In this document: positions 50,044-57,541 of the stretch, one piece after another
Layout: each line of letters starts with the position of its first letter
How positions within the stretch are numbered: the first letter of the stretch is position 1
DNA from: Microbacterium hydrocarbonoxydans
GTDB lineage: Bacteria; Actinomycetota; Actinomycetes; Actinomycetales; Microbacteriaceae
Assembly (NCBI RefSeq): GCF_023715885.1
Contig: NZ_JAMBOY010000001.1
Span: 682,001 to 746,000, forward strand
DNA length: 64,000 nucleotides
Direction: 5' to 3'
Notes under the pieces: generated by a model
The model's input: the letters and a program-made list of their open reading frames with translations, nothing else
What the model was told of the DNA's origin: nothing
The model's database searches: none
Made by a program: the position numbers and the translations under genes

Positions 50044-50121
50044 CGAACCACCCCCTTGTTGCCGAGCCACCCCCGCGCGAACGGTTCGCAAAGGGGTGGC
50101 TCGGCGATAAAGGGTGGTTCG
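50044..50121. repeat. Triple nested palindrome with paralogous arms
   Basis: Outer arms CGAACCACCC (50044-50053) and GGGTGGTTCG (50112-50121), middle arms GCCGAGCCACCCC (50061-50073) and its exact complement (50093-50105), and inner GCGAAC/GTTCGC. Outer and middle arms share CCGA(A/G)CCACCCC, so they are copies. It lies between the J-domain gene end and the LacI operators, and could terminate the first or affect the second. Confidence 0.75.
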
Positions 50122-50161
50122 CGGCTTGGGTGAGGGAGAGGGGAGAGGGGATGCCGCAGCG

Positions 50162-51091
50162 TCAGGCGAAGCGGACGGTCTGCTGCAGCCTCGTGCGCAC
50201 GTCGAACAGCTCGTTGCCGCCGATCGGGCGGGCGCCGGGCACGCCCTGCCGCAGCACCATCGCGAGCGCGCTGCGCCGCACAACGACGACCGGCACGCCG
50301 CGGCTGGTGCCCAGCGGCGTGACCGCCTGCGCGAGGTCGTCGTCCGGCAGCACGATGATCGCCCCGCCGAACTTCACCCTCGCGGCCTTCGCGACGGCGC
50401 GCATCCGGGCGAGGGCGGCGGTGACCGGCGCCCTCGTACCCAGGCTCGGGCCGGTGATCTCGCCGCGTCGGAAGCCGACAACCCCGCCGAAGTCCTCCGA
50501 CATCACGCCGTAGAGCCCCGAGGGGCTCAGCACGACGTGGTCGAGCTTGTCGTCGGGGTCAGGGCCCGTCGCGACATCGTGCCAGACGGTGTACCCCATC
50601 CCGAGGGCGCTCACCGTGCGCGCCGTGGCCTCTTCGGCCAGGGCGTCGGCGAGCATCCGCCGCAGCTCGCGCGGCGCCGAGCGCACGAGGGCGGGGTCGT
50701 AGGGGTCGGGCACCTCGACACCGAATCCGGCCCACTCGCGGATCAGCGCCAGGTACCGCTCGCGCCGCCACCCGCCGGGATGTCCGTACGAGCGGGCCTT
50801 CGGCCTGGTGTCGGTACGCGTCGCGGCCTGCGGCCGCCATCCCGCCTCCGCCGAATCCGTGGGGACGCCGGGATGCACCCCGCTGCGGCGGTCGTAGGCG
50901 GCGCGCAGCTCCGGGGTGCCGACGAGCTCCCACGCGCGCTGCACCTGGATGAAGACCGCCGCGTCGCCGCCCGTGTCGGGGTGCGTCTGCCGCAGTCGCA
51001 GGCGGTATGCGCGCCGGAGCTCCTCGTGCGCCACGTCCGGGTCCACGCCGAGGATCTCATAGGCCGAGGCCGAGAGCGGACTGTCGAACAT
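50162..51091 (-). CDS. J-domain protein with C-terminal NERD-like region
   Basis: The product has 309 residues. Residues about 8-70 are a J domain with the essential HPD in RQTHPDTGG, which activates an Hsp70. The middle 70-140 is low-complexity with Arg/Gly. The rest has ARTVSALGMGYTVWHDV then KLDHVVLSPSGLYGV, like a NERD (nuclease-related) domain, whose DHVV-type motif is near catalytic residues. The full NERD catalytic Lys (DxK) is not evident. A chaperone-partner plus nuclease-like combination is unusual. Fold of the C-terminal half is inference. Confidence 0.75.
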   Translation of the reverse strand: MFDSPLSASAYEILGVDPDVAHEELRRAYRLRLRQTHPDTGGDAAVFIQVQRAWELVGTPELRAAYDRRSGVHPGVPTDSAEAGWRPQAATRTDTRPKARSYGHPGGWRRERYLALIREWAGFGVEVPDPYDPALVRSAPRELRRMLADALAEEATARTVSALGMGYTVWHDVATGPDPDDKLDHVVLSPSGLYGVMSEDFGGVVGFRRGEITGPSLGTRAPVTAALARMRAVAKAARVKFGGAIIVLPDDDLAQAVTPLGTSRGVPVVVVRRSALAMVLRQGVPGARPIGGNELFDVRTRLQQTVRFA

Positions 51092-51185
51092 CGCTCTCCT
51101 TCCGCGACCGCGGCGTCCAGGATATCCGTCCGGTGCTGTGCGTCGGCCGCGCTCGGCATCCTCGACCGGCGGGCCGGTCGAGCCC

Positions 51186-52649
51186 CTACTCCGCGGCGTC
51201 GCTCCGCAGGTGCGCGATGTGCGCGGCGTGCCGCTCGATGTGGTTCTGCGACTTCCGCACGAAGAGCCACGCGACGATCAGCAGCGCGAACCAGATCGGC
51301 GTGACGAGCAGCGCCGTCAACGTGTCGGGCTGCGTCGTGAGAGCCCACAGGATGAACACGAAGAACGCGAGCACCACGAACACCATGAACACGCCGCCCG
51401 GCATCCGGAACGTCGACGTCGCCGCCTTCTCCGGACGGGTGCGACGGTAGGCGAGGTAGCTGAACAGGAAGATCGTCCACACGAACATGAAGCACACGGC
51501 CGAGACCGTGGTGACCATGTCGAACGCGGTGCCGATGTCCTTGCCCGCGTACAGCAGCACGACGCCCGACAGCAGCAGGATGCAGGAGAGGAAGAGCGCG
51601 TTCTGCGGCACTCGGCGCTTCGACAGCCGGCCGAACAGGCGGGGAGCGTCGCCGTCCTTCGCGAGACCGAACACCATGCGCGAGGTCGAGTAGATGCCCG
51701 AGTTCGCGCTCGACATGGCCGAGGTGAGCACGACGAGGTTTACGACGGTCGCGGCGATGCCGAGTCCGGCGAGCGCGAACATCGCGATGAAGGGGCTCTC
51801 ACCGGCGACGTACTCGGTCCACGGCGTGACCGCCATGAGGATCACGAGCGCGCCGACGTAGAACAACAGGATGCGGATCGGGATGGCGTTGATCGCCTTC
51901 GGCAGGTTCTTCTCGGGATCCTTCGTCTCGGCGGCGGCGGTGCCGACGAGCTCGACGCCCACGAACGCGAACACCGCGATCTGGAACCCGGCGACGAAGC
52001 CCAGGAAGCCGTGCGGGAACATGCCGCCGTGGTTCCACAGGTTAGCGAAGCTCGCGGTGCCCGCCTCGTGCTGGAACCCGGTGACGATCATCACGAGACC
52101 CGTGACGATGAGCGCCACGATCGCGACGATCTTGATGAGCGCGAACCAGAACTCCATCTCTCCGAAGGCCGCGACGGTGGGCAGGTTCAGCGCGAGCAGG
52201 ATGACGACGACCAGCAGCCCCGGGATCCACAGCGGGATGCCGGGGAACAGAGCGTCCGTGTATCCGGCGATCGCGATGACGTCGGCGACGCCGGTGACCA
52301 CCCAGCAGAACCAGTAGGTCCATCCGGTGAAGAAGCCGGCCCAGGGTCCGAGCAGGTCGCTCGCGAAGTCGCTGAACGACTTGTACTTGAGGTTCGAAAG
52401 CAGCAGCTCGCCCATCGCCCGCATGACGAAGAACAGCATGAAGCCGATGATCATGTACACGAAGATCACCGACGGGCCCGCGACCGAGATCGTCTTGCCG
52501 CTGCCCATGAAGAGACCGGTGCCGATGGCGCCGCCGATCGCGAGCAGCTGGATGTGGCGGTTGCTCAGCGCTCGCCGCAGATGCTGTTCGTCGGACCCGG
52601 TCGCAGTGCCGACTCCGTCGTCGGAGGCTGATCGCTTCGTGGTGCTCAT
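51186..52649 (-). CDS. Amino-acid permease (APC family, CycA/AroP-like)
   Basis: The product has 487 residues with twelve likely helices. The opening ALSNRHIQLLAIGGAIGTGL and SVIFVYMIIGFMLFFVMRAMGE are hallmarks of amino-acid/proton symporters. NSGIYSTSRMVFGLAKDGDAP appears in the middle. It resembles D-serine/D-alanine/glycine transporter types, but the specific amino acid is not provable. It stands alone. Confidence 0.92.
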   Translation of the reverse strand: MSTTKRSASDDGVGTATGSDEQHLRRALSNRHIQLLAIGGAIGTGLFMGSGKTISVAGPSVIFVYMIIGFMLFFVMRAMGELLLSNLKYKSFSDFASDLLGPWAGFFTGWTYWFCWVVTGVADVIAIAGYTDALFPGIPLWIPGLLVVVILLALNLPTVAAFGEMEFWFALIKIVAIVALIVTGLVMIVTGFQHEAGTASFANLWNHGGMFPHGFLGFVAGFQIAVFAFVGVELVGTAAAETKDPEKNLPKAINAIPIRILLFYVGALVILMAVTPWTEYVAGESPFIAMFALAGLGIAATVVNLVVLTSAMSSANSGIYSTSRMVFGLAKDGDAPRLFGRLSKRRVPQNALFLSCILLLSGVVLLYAGKDIGTAFDMVTTVSAVCFMFVWTIFLFSYLAYRRTRPEKAATSTFRMPGGVFMVFVVLAFFVFILWALTTQPDTLTALLVTPIWFALLIVAWLFVRKSQNHIERHAAHIAHLRSDAAE

Positions 52650-52705
52650 CCCATAGACCGTAGTTGCCGATCGGGGATGGTGTCGTCCCGAATCGATTCG
52701 ATAAA

Positions 52706-54232
52706 ATGGTGAAGCCCCCGATCCGCCCCCCCAGTCCTGCGAGCCGCTTCCCCATGGCCACCTCCCTCACCACGGGTCGCCCGTGGCGTGTCATCCTCTC
52801 GTTCTCGATCCCGCTGCTCATCGGCAACGTGGTGCAGCAGATGTACCAGTTCGCCGATGCCGTCGTGGTCGGACGCCAGCTCGGCGTGCAGTCGCTCGCG
52901 GCCGTCGGCGCGACCGGCAGCCTCCTGTTCCTGCTCATCGGCTTCGCCTGGGGCCTGACGAGCGGTTTCGCGATCCCGATCGCGCAGGCGTTCGGAGCGA
53001 ACGACCCTCCCGGCGTTCGTCGCTCCGTCGCGACCGGAGTCATCCTCACCGGGATCACGAGCGTGGTGCTCACGATCGTGGCGCCGCTCATCTCCCGCCC
53101 GCTGCTGGAGCTGCTGCAGACGCCCGCGGAGCTGCTTCCCGAGGCGACGATCTTCACCCAGATCAGCTTCCTCGGCGCGAGCGCCACGATGTTCTTCAAC
53201 TACCTCTCGGCGATCATCCGTGCGATCGGCGACTCCCGCACGCCGCTCGTGTTCCTCACGGTGTCATGCGCGCTGAACGTCGGCCTGGTCGTGCTCATGG
53301 TCGGTCCGCTCGACTGGGGCGTCGGCGGAGCCGCGCTCGCGACCGTCGTGGCGCAGGCCGTCTCGGTCGCGCTGTGCCTCGAGTTCGTGCGCCGCCGGCT
53401 GCCGGTGCTGCACCTGCGCGCGGTCGACTGGCGGATCACGCGCGACGATGTCCGCGAGCACCTTCGCCTCGGTCTGCCGATGGGTTTTCAGGCGTCGATC
53501 ATCGCGATCGGCACCCTGACCGTCCAGGTGGCGCTCAACACGCTCGGCTCCGACGCGGTCGCGGCGTACACGACGGCATCCCGCGTCGACGGCCTCGCGG
53601 TCGCGTTCCTCTCGTCGCTGGGTCTCGCCGCCTCGATGTACGCGGCGCAGAACCTCGGCGGTCGGCGTCCCGATCGCATCCGGCGTGGAGTGATCGAGGG
53701 CACCTGGATGGCGATCGGCGCGGGTGTGCTGCTCGGCGTCGTCATCATCGCGTTCGGCGCCCCGCTCGTTCGTCTGTTCGTCGGCCACGGTGTCGAAGCA
53801 GACGAGGTCGTCGACCTCGCCCACCTCATGCTCATCATCAACGGATGCGGGTACTGGGCGCTCGGCATCCTGTTCGTGCTGCGCGGAGCGCTGCAGGGTC
53901 TCGGCCACACGCTCGTCCCGACCGTCACCGGCGTGATCGAACTCGTGATGCGCGTCGGCGCCGCCGTCGTCCTCGGAGCACTGATCGGCTTCGAGGGCGT
54001 CGCGCTCAGCAATCCGCTCGCCTGGCTCGGCGCGATCGTGCTGCTCGTTCCGGCCTACCTTCGCGCGCATCGCGATCTCGCGCACATGAAGGTCGACCCG
54101 GTCGAGGCGACAGCGACGTCGACCATGGCCATCGTCGGACCCACTGACGGGTCGATGGTGGTGGACGCCGTCGTGACGCAGCCGATCCGCACCGTGCGGG
54201 GGTCGCGTTTCGGAAGGCTGACCCGACGTTGA
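52706..54232 (+). CDS. MATE-family efflux transporter
   Basis: The product has 508 residues and twelve helices. RVILSFSIPLLIGNVVQQMY, DAVVVGRQLGVQSLAAVGA and later GLPMGFQASIIAIGTLTVQ are MATE hallmarks. It exports drugs or metabolites with an ion gradient. The ATG at 52706 is preceded by an ATAAA -10-like box, so transcription and translation may start together (leaderless); a later ATG at 52754 with MATSLTTGRPW is the alternative. Confidence 0.9.
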   Translation: MVKPPIRPPSPASRFPMATSLTTGRPWRVILSFSIPLLIGNVVQQMYQFADAVVVGRQLGVQSLAAVGATGSLLFLLIGFAWGLTSGFAIPIAQAFGANDPPGVRRSVATGVILTGITSVVLTIVAPLISRPLLELLQTPAELLPEATIFTQISFLGASATMFFNYLSAIIRAIGDSRTPLVFLTVSCALNVGLVVLMVGPLDWGVGGAALATVVAQAVSVALCLEFVRRRLPVLHLRAVDWRITRDDVREHLRLGLPMGFQASIIAIGTLTVQVALNTLGSDAVAAYTTASRVDGLAVAFLSSLGLAASMYAAQNLGGRRPDRIRRGVIEGTWMAIGAGVLLGVVIIAFGAPLVRLFVGHGVEADEVVDLAHLMLIINGCGYWALGILFVLRGALQGLGHTLVPTVTGVIELVMRVGAAVVLGALIGFEGVALSNPLAWLGAIVLLVPAYLRAHRDLAHMKVDPVEATATSTMAIVGPTDGSMVVDAVVTQPIRTVRGSRFGRLTRR

Positions 54233-54281
54233 ACGGCTCGTCAAGATTGCGCAACATCATCCTGCAGATGGATGCCGCGGC

Positions 54282-54318
54282 GGGCCCTCCTTCGTACTGT
54301 TGGTAGTGCGGAGGGTCC
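54282..54318 (+). terminator. Imperfect hairpin after the MATE gene
   Basis: GGGCCCTCC (54282-54290) pairs with GGAGGGTCC (54310-54318) with one G-T pair, 50 bp past the MATE stop. It may terminate that gene or form a leader for the small membrane protein. Confidence 0.5.
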
Positions 54319-54335
54319 GCTGACGGGGGGTCGTC

Positions 54336-54743
54336 ATGACATCATCGAGGGTTGCGAGCGATCTGGCATCGATTCTGGTGCCGATCGGAGTGGTGGGGGC
54401 CGTCTTGGCCGGGTTGTGCGCGCTGGTCGCGGCGATCGCCATCATGCGCGGCGCGGCCGGTCTGGCCGGCGGCGCGGTCGGGGTCTGGATACCCGCCGCG
54501 GTGCTGAGCCTGGCCGCGTCGTTCGCGAACCAGTGGACGCCGGTCATCGTCTCGGGCGCGGTGCTCGTCGGTCTGCTCGTCATCGGAGCGGTCGTACGCG
54601 GCATCGTCAACGCCGGGGAGCCCGCGCGGTCGACGAGGCGCGCTGCGCGCGTCGCCGCAGTCGTCGCCGGTGCGCCCGCAGCCTCCGCGCCCGCCACGAC
54701 GTCGCCGCCCTCCACCGGCACGATCCCGGCACTCGCCCGCTGA
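54336..54743 (+). CDS. Small membrane protein of unknown function
   Basis: The product has 135 residues. Three hydrophobic helices (LVPIGVVGAVLAGLCALVAA; AAVLSLAASFANQW; VIVSGAVLVGLLVIGAV) and an Ala/Pro/Thr-rich tail are seen. No recognised family. The ribosome site (ggggggt) is weak. Confidence 0.65.
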   Translation: MTSSRVASDLASILVPIGVVGAVLAGLCALVAAIAIMRGAAGLAGGAVGVWIPAAVLSLAASFANQWTPVIVSGAVLVGLLVIGAVVRGIVNAGEPARSTRRAARVAAVVAGAPAASAPATTSPPSTGTIPALAR

Positions 54744-54759
54744 CGCGTCGCACGCAACA

Positions 54760-54819
54760 CAGGAGATCGCCCGCTCTGCAGGAGCGGATGCCGCGTCCTG
54801 CAGTGCATGCGATCTCCTG
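54760..54819. terminator. Nested perfect palindrome between convergent genes
   Basis: Outer CAGGAGATCGC (54760-54770) pairs exactly with GCGATCTCCTG (54809-54819); inner CTGCAGGA (54776-54783) with TCCTGCAG (54796-54803); the loop itself has GCGG/CCGC. Outer and inner left arms share CAGGA. It lies just before the thioesterase stop and after the membrane protein, so it can serve both. Confidence 0.75.
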
Positions 54820-54822
54820 CGC

Positions 54823-55299
54823 TCAGTGCTTCGGCAGCGCGACCGTTCCCGTGGCGAGCCGCTCCGTCGGCATCCGGTCACGGTTGTAGGTGATGTCGCG
54901 GTACCCGTGCGGTGTCGGGCGGCCGTTCTCGTCGAGGCTCACGAACACGATCTTCTCGATGGTCAGGATGCGCTTGCGCGTGATCATGTTGCGGGCCACC
55001 GCGCGCATCGTGAGCGAGGTGATGCCGAAGTGCGTCGCCTGCAGCCCGAGCTCGACGAGGTCGCCCTGCACGGCCGAGGCCTCGAACGTGATCTCGGAGA
55101 TGTGCTTCGTGACCGCGCGGTAATTGCCCAGCTGCACGATCGCGTAGATCGCCGCCTCCTCGTCGATCCACTTCAGCAGGCTTCCTCCGAAGAGGGAGCC
55201 GTTGGCGTTCAGGTCCTCCGGGCGCACCCATTTGCGGGTGCGGAAGTTGATGCCGTCCTCCGACCACTGCCACTCGGGTGTCTGCTGCTGCGTCGTCAT
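54823..55299 (-). CDS. Acyl-CoA thioesterase (hotdog fold, YciA-like)
   Basis: The product has 158 residues. NANGSLFGGSLLKWIDEEAAIYA is the hallmark with the catalytic Asp and FGG. KHISEITFEASAVQGDLVELG follows. It hydrolyses acyl-CoA. Divergent from the clpP pair. Confidence 0.9.
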   Translation of the reverse strand: MTTQQQTPEWQWSEDGINFRTRKWVRPEDLNANGSLFGGSLLKWIDEEAAIYAIVQLGNYRAVTKHISEITFEASAVQGDLVELGLQATHFGITSLTMRAVARNMITRKRILTIEKIVFVSLDENGRPTPHGYRDITYNRDRMPTERLATGTVALPKH

Positions 55300-55389
55300 G
55301 GGTCGAAGATAGGAGGCCCGTGAGTCGACGATGTTACGGTGCCTTCTCGGGGGCGTCTCGTCCGGCACGAGCGACGAAGCTGCGCCTCT

Positions 55390-55398
55390 GCTCACGGC
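55390..55398 (+). promoter_or_regulatory. ClgR/PopR-type core upstream of the clpP pair
   Basis: GCTCACGGC fits the GCYNANRGC core of the ClgR operator pattern I recall from corynebacteria. It lies 59 bp before the first clpP start. The same core, in a perfect palindrome, is before the regulator at 56668 (57045-57063). Both share TCTGCTCA. Confidence 0.5.
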
Positions 55399-55456
55399 GG
55401 ATCCGCCCCGGGCGGATTCTCGCGCCGGCCGCGCGCAGGCGACGGATGCTGGGGGC

Positions 55457-56071
55457 ATGACCGAAGACAACCCCATCCCGCAGTTCGGGCCTGAGGCCCG
55501 CCGCGCGCTGTTCCACGAGCGGGTGCTCGTGCTCGACGGCGCCCTCGACGACGACAACGGCACGCTGCTCATGACGCAGCTGTTGACCCTGTCGGCCGAG
55601 GATCCGACCACCGACATCGCCCTGTGGATCCACTCCCCGGGCGGCTCGGTGCCGTCCATGCTCGCGATCCGCGACCTCATGACCCTGATCCCGAACGACG
55701 TCTCGACCCTCGCGCTAGGCCTCGCCTGCAGCGCCGGCCAGTTCCTCCTCTCCGCCGGGGCGAAGGGCAAGCGTCGGGCGTTGCCGCACGCCCGGATCCT
55801 GATGCATCAGGGTTCCGCGGGCATCGGCGGATCGGCGGTCGAGATCGAGACCCAGGCCGGCGACCTGCGCCACATGCGCGACACGGTGCTGGGCCTCATC
55901 GCCGAAGACACGGGCCAGCCGCCCGAGCGCATCTTCGAGGACTCGCTGCACGACCGCTGGTACACCGCGCAACAGGCGCAGGACTACGGCTTCATCGACG
56001 GCATCCTCGATTCCGTCGCCGAGATCATGCCGCGCCGGCGAGCGCGGGTCGGGTTGGGGGTCGGCTCATGA
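55457..56071 (+). CDS. ClpP protease, catalytic subunit of a paired system
   Basis: The product has 204 residues from the ATG at 55457. The catalytic Ser is in LACSAGQFLLSAGAKGKR, the His in ILMHQGSAG and the Asp in HDRWYTAQQAQDYGFID. It degrades proteins delivered by Clp ATPases. Its stop overlaps the second clpP by 4 bp. It resembles the extra, stress-induced ClpP pairs of actinobacteria (ClpP3/ClpP4 in Streptomyces) rather than the main pair. Confidence 0.9.
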   Translation: MTEDNPIPQFGPEARRALFHERVLVLDGALDDDNGTLLMTQLLTLSAEDPTTDIALWIHSPGGSVPSMLAIRDLMTLIPNDVSTLALGLACSAGQFLLSAGAKGKRRALPHARILMHQGSAGIGGSAVEIETQAGDLRHMRDTVLGLIAEDTGQPPERIFEDSLHDRWYTAQQAQDYGFIDGILDSVAEIMPRRRARVGLGVGS

Positions 56072-56661
56072 GCAGCTACACGATCCCGAACGTCATCGCG
56101 CAGCATCCGCGGGGCGAGCGCGTGATGGACGTGTACTCGCAGCTCCTCGCGGAGCGCGTGATCTACCTCGGCACCGGCATCGACGCGGGGGTCGCGAACG
56201 CGCTCATCGCGCAGCTGCTGCACCTCGACGCCGACAGCCCGGACTCGCCCGTGCAGTTCTACATCAACAGCGAGGGCGGCGATCCCGGAGCGGCGCTGGC
56301 GATCTACGACACGATGCAGCACATCCGTCCGGGCGTCGCGACGACGTGCGTCGGCCAGGCGATCGGCCCTGCGGCGCTGCTGGTGGCGGCGGGAGCGGCG
56401 GGGCAGCGGTCCGCGCTGACGCATGCGCGCATCGTGCTGCACCAGCCGGCCGGGCAGTCGCGCGGCGCGATCCCCGATCTGATCCTCGCGGCGGACGAGG
56501 TCGTGCGGGTGCGCTCCGACATGGAATCCATCCTCGCCAGGCACTCCGGGCGCACGGTCCGCGAGCTGCGGGCCGACACCGACCGCGACCGCGTGTTCAC
56601 GGCAGCCGCCGCCCTCGACTACGGCCTCATCGACACGGTGCTGGGGGAGCGGACCTCCTGA
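56068..56661 (+). CDS. ClpP-like subunit lacking the catalytic serine
   Basis: The product has 197 residues. In place of the GQAAS serine motif it has CVGQAIGPAALLVAAG, Gly (residue 100, GGC at 56365-56367) where Ser is expected. The His (IVLHQPAG) and Asp (TDRDRVFTAAAALDYGLID) are kept. It is probably inactive by itself and would form a mixed ring with the active partner, as ClpR does in cyanobacteria and plastids. A single A-to-G change would explain the loss (AGC to GGC). Confidence 0.9.
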   Translation: MSSYTIPNVIAQHPRGERVMDVYSQLLAERVIYLGTGIDAGVANALIAQLLHLDADSPDSPVQFYINSEGGDPGAALAIYDTMQHIRPGVATTCVGQAIGPAALLVAAGAAGQRSALTHARIVLHQPAGQSRGAIPDLILAADEVVRVRSDMESILARHSGRTVRELRADTDRDRVFTAAAALDYGLIDTVLGERTS

Positions 56662-56667
56662 ACACGG

Positions 56668-57006
56668 TCACGCGGCGAGGGCGAACGCGCCGCGGGCGGC
56701 GGATACGGCAGCGGATGCCGGAGCAGCCGCCGCCCGCAGCTCGTCGGCCACGGCGCTCGTGAGCTCGATCAGGGAGGTGTCGAGCGCGCCGGCGATCGCG
56801 GCGATCATCTCGCTCGACGGCTCCTTGAGTCCGCGTTCGACCTCGGAGAGGTATTGCGGCGAGACGCCGGCACGCTCCGCGGTCTCCGTGAGGGTCTCGG
56901 CGCGGTCGTGGCGGCGGCGCCGCAGCTGATCACCGAGCAGGTGACGCCAGAGCGGCTCGGGGTCGGCGGGGCGGGGGGCGCGGGGGAACAAGACGATGTC
57001 GGCCAT
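56668..57006 (-). CDS. ClgR/PopR-like helix-turn-helix regulator
   Basis: The product has 112 residues. The XRE helix-turn-helix is LTETAERAGVSPQYLSEVER then GLKEPSSEMIAAIAGALD, which matches ClgR/PopR proteins that activate clp genes. The C-terminus is Ala-rich and ends in FALAA, a type of tail that can be a Clp degradation signal (ClgR and PopR are themselves degraded by ClpP; the AA end is suggestive). It is convergent with the clpP pair and has a perfect palindrome in its promoter. Confidence 0.88.
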   Translation of the reverse strand: MADIVLFPRAPRPADPEPLWRHLLGDQLRRRRHDRAETLTETAERAGVSPQYLSEVERGLKEPSSEMIAAIAGALDTSLIELTSAVADELRAAAAPASAAVSAARGAFALAA

Positions 57007-57044
57007 GACTCACGGTATGACGCGGCGCCGCCGCGGATCGACCC

Positions 57045-57063
57045 GTTCTGCTCAGAGCAGAAC
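57045..57063 (-). promoter_or_regulatory. Perfect palindrome before the ClgR/PopR-like gene
   Basis: GTTCTGCTC-A-GAGCAGAAC, a perfect 9-bp inverted repeat, lies 39 bp upstream of the regulator start. The centre GCTCAGAGC fits the GCYNANRGC core. It is the best operator candidate in the area. Confidence 0.7.
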
Positions 57064-57263
57064 GCTCACCGCCCTCCGCCTGTTCACGGTCGGCCGTGCC
57101 AGGCGTGAACGCGACCTTGCTACGGTTCTGCGCACCGGGATCGAGCCGAACCGGCTCACCTCGGTTGCCGCACGACTGGGTAAGAGCGAGCGGGGAGCGG
57201 CGCGTGGGGTACGCACCGCTCCCCGCGTCCACAGCTCGCCGAACCGCGCAGAGGGAGCGTCGG

Positions 57264-57383
57264 ATGACCATCGACCACGACGGCATCCTCGCGCGGAGAC
57301 ATCATCTCCGGTTCGCTCCTCGGTGGCGATCCGGGCCTGGCTCGTCGATGTCGGACACACCGTACCCGCGGAGGGGCCACTGA
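57264..57383 (+). CDS. Possible 39-residue peptide
   Basis: An ATG at 57264 follows gagggag at good distance and reads MTIDHDGILARRHHLRF, then an Arg/Gly-rich end. No similarity is recognised. The ribosome site is the only support; it might be a chance frame. Confidence 0.22.
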   Translation: MTIDHDGILARRHHLRFAPRWRSGPGSSMSDTPYPRRGH

Positions 57384-57494
57384 TCCCCGACGACCGCCGG
57401 CACCCCCTCCCCTCGAGTATCACGGGGTGCCCGGGTGCGAGCGCCTTCCACGTCCCCTCCCTCAGGGGGCGGAGGCACTGCCTCGGCCTCGCAC

Positions 57495-57530
57495 GGATGG
57501 GGGCGGACCTCCTCGGCTCCGTCCCCATCC
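57495..57530 (-). terminator. Hairpin after the beta-helix gene
   Basis: GGATGGGGGCGGA (57495-57507) pairs with TCCGTCCCCATCC (57518-57530) with one mismatch. On the minus strand it begins 11 bp after the stop at 57542. Confidence 0.65.
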
Positions 57531-57541
57531 GCTCCGCGGCG

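Larger units (their letters stand above)
57064..57541. other. Stretch without a clear gene
   Basis: The 478 bp hold a strong hairpin (57191-57225; CGGGGAGCGG and its complement, inner GCGT/ACGC), a TACGGT -10-like word (near 57120), a weak 39-codon frame with a ribosome site (57264-57383) and the terminator at 57495-57530. No longer frame shows a motif. It may contain a small RNA or a decayed gene. Confidence 0.5.
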
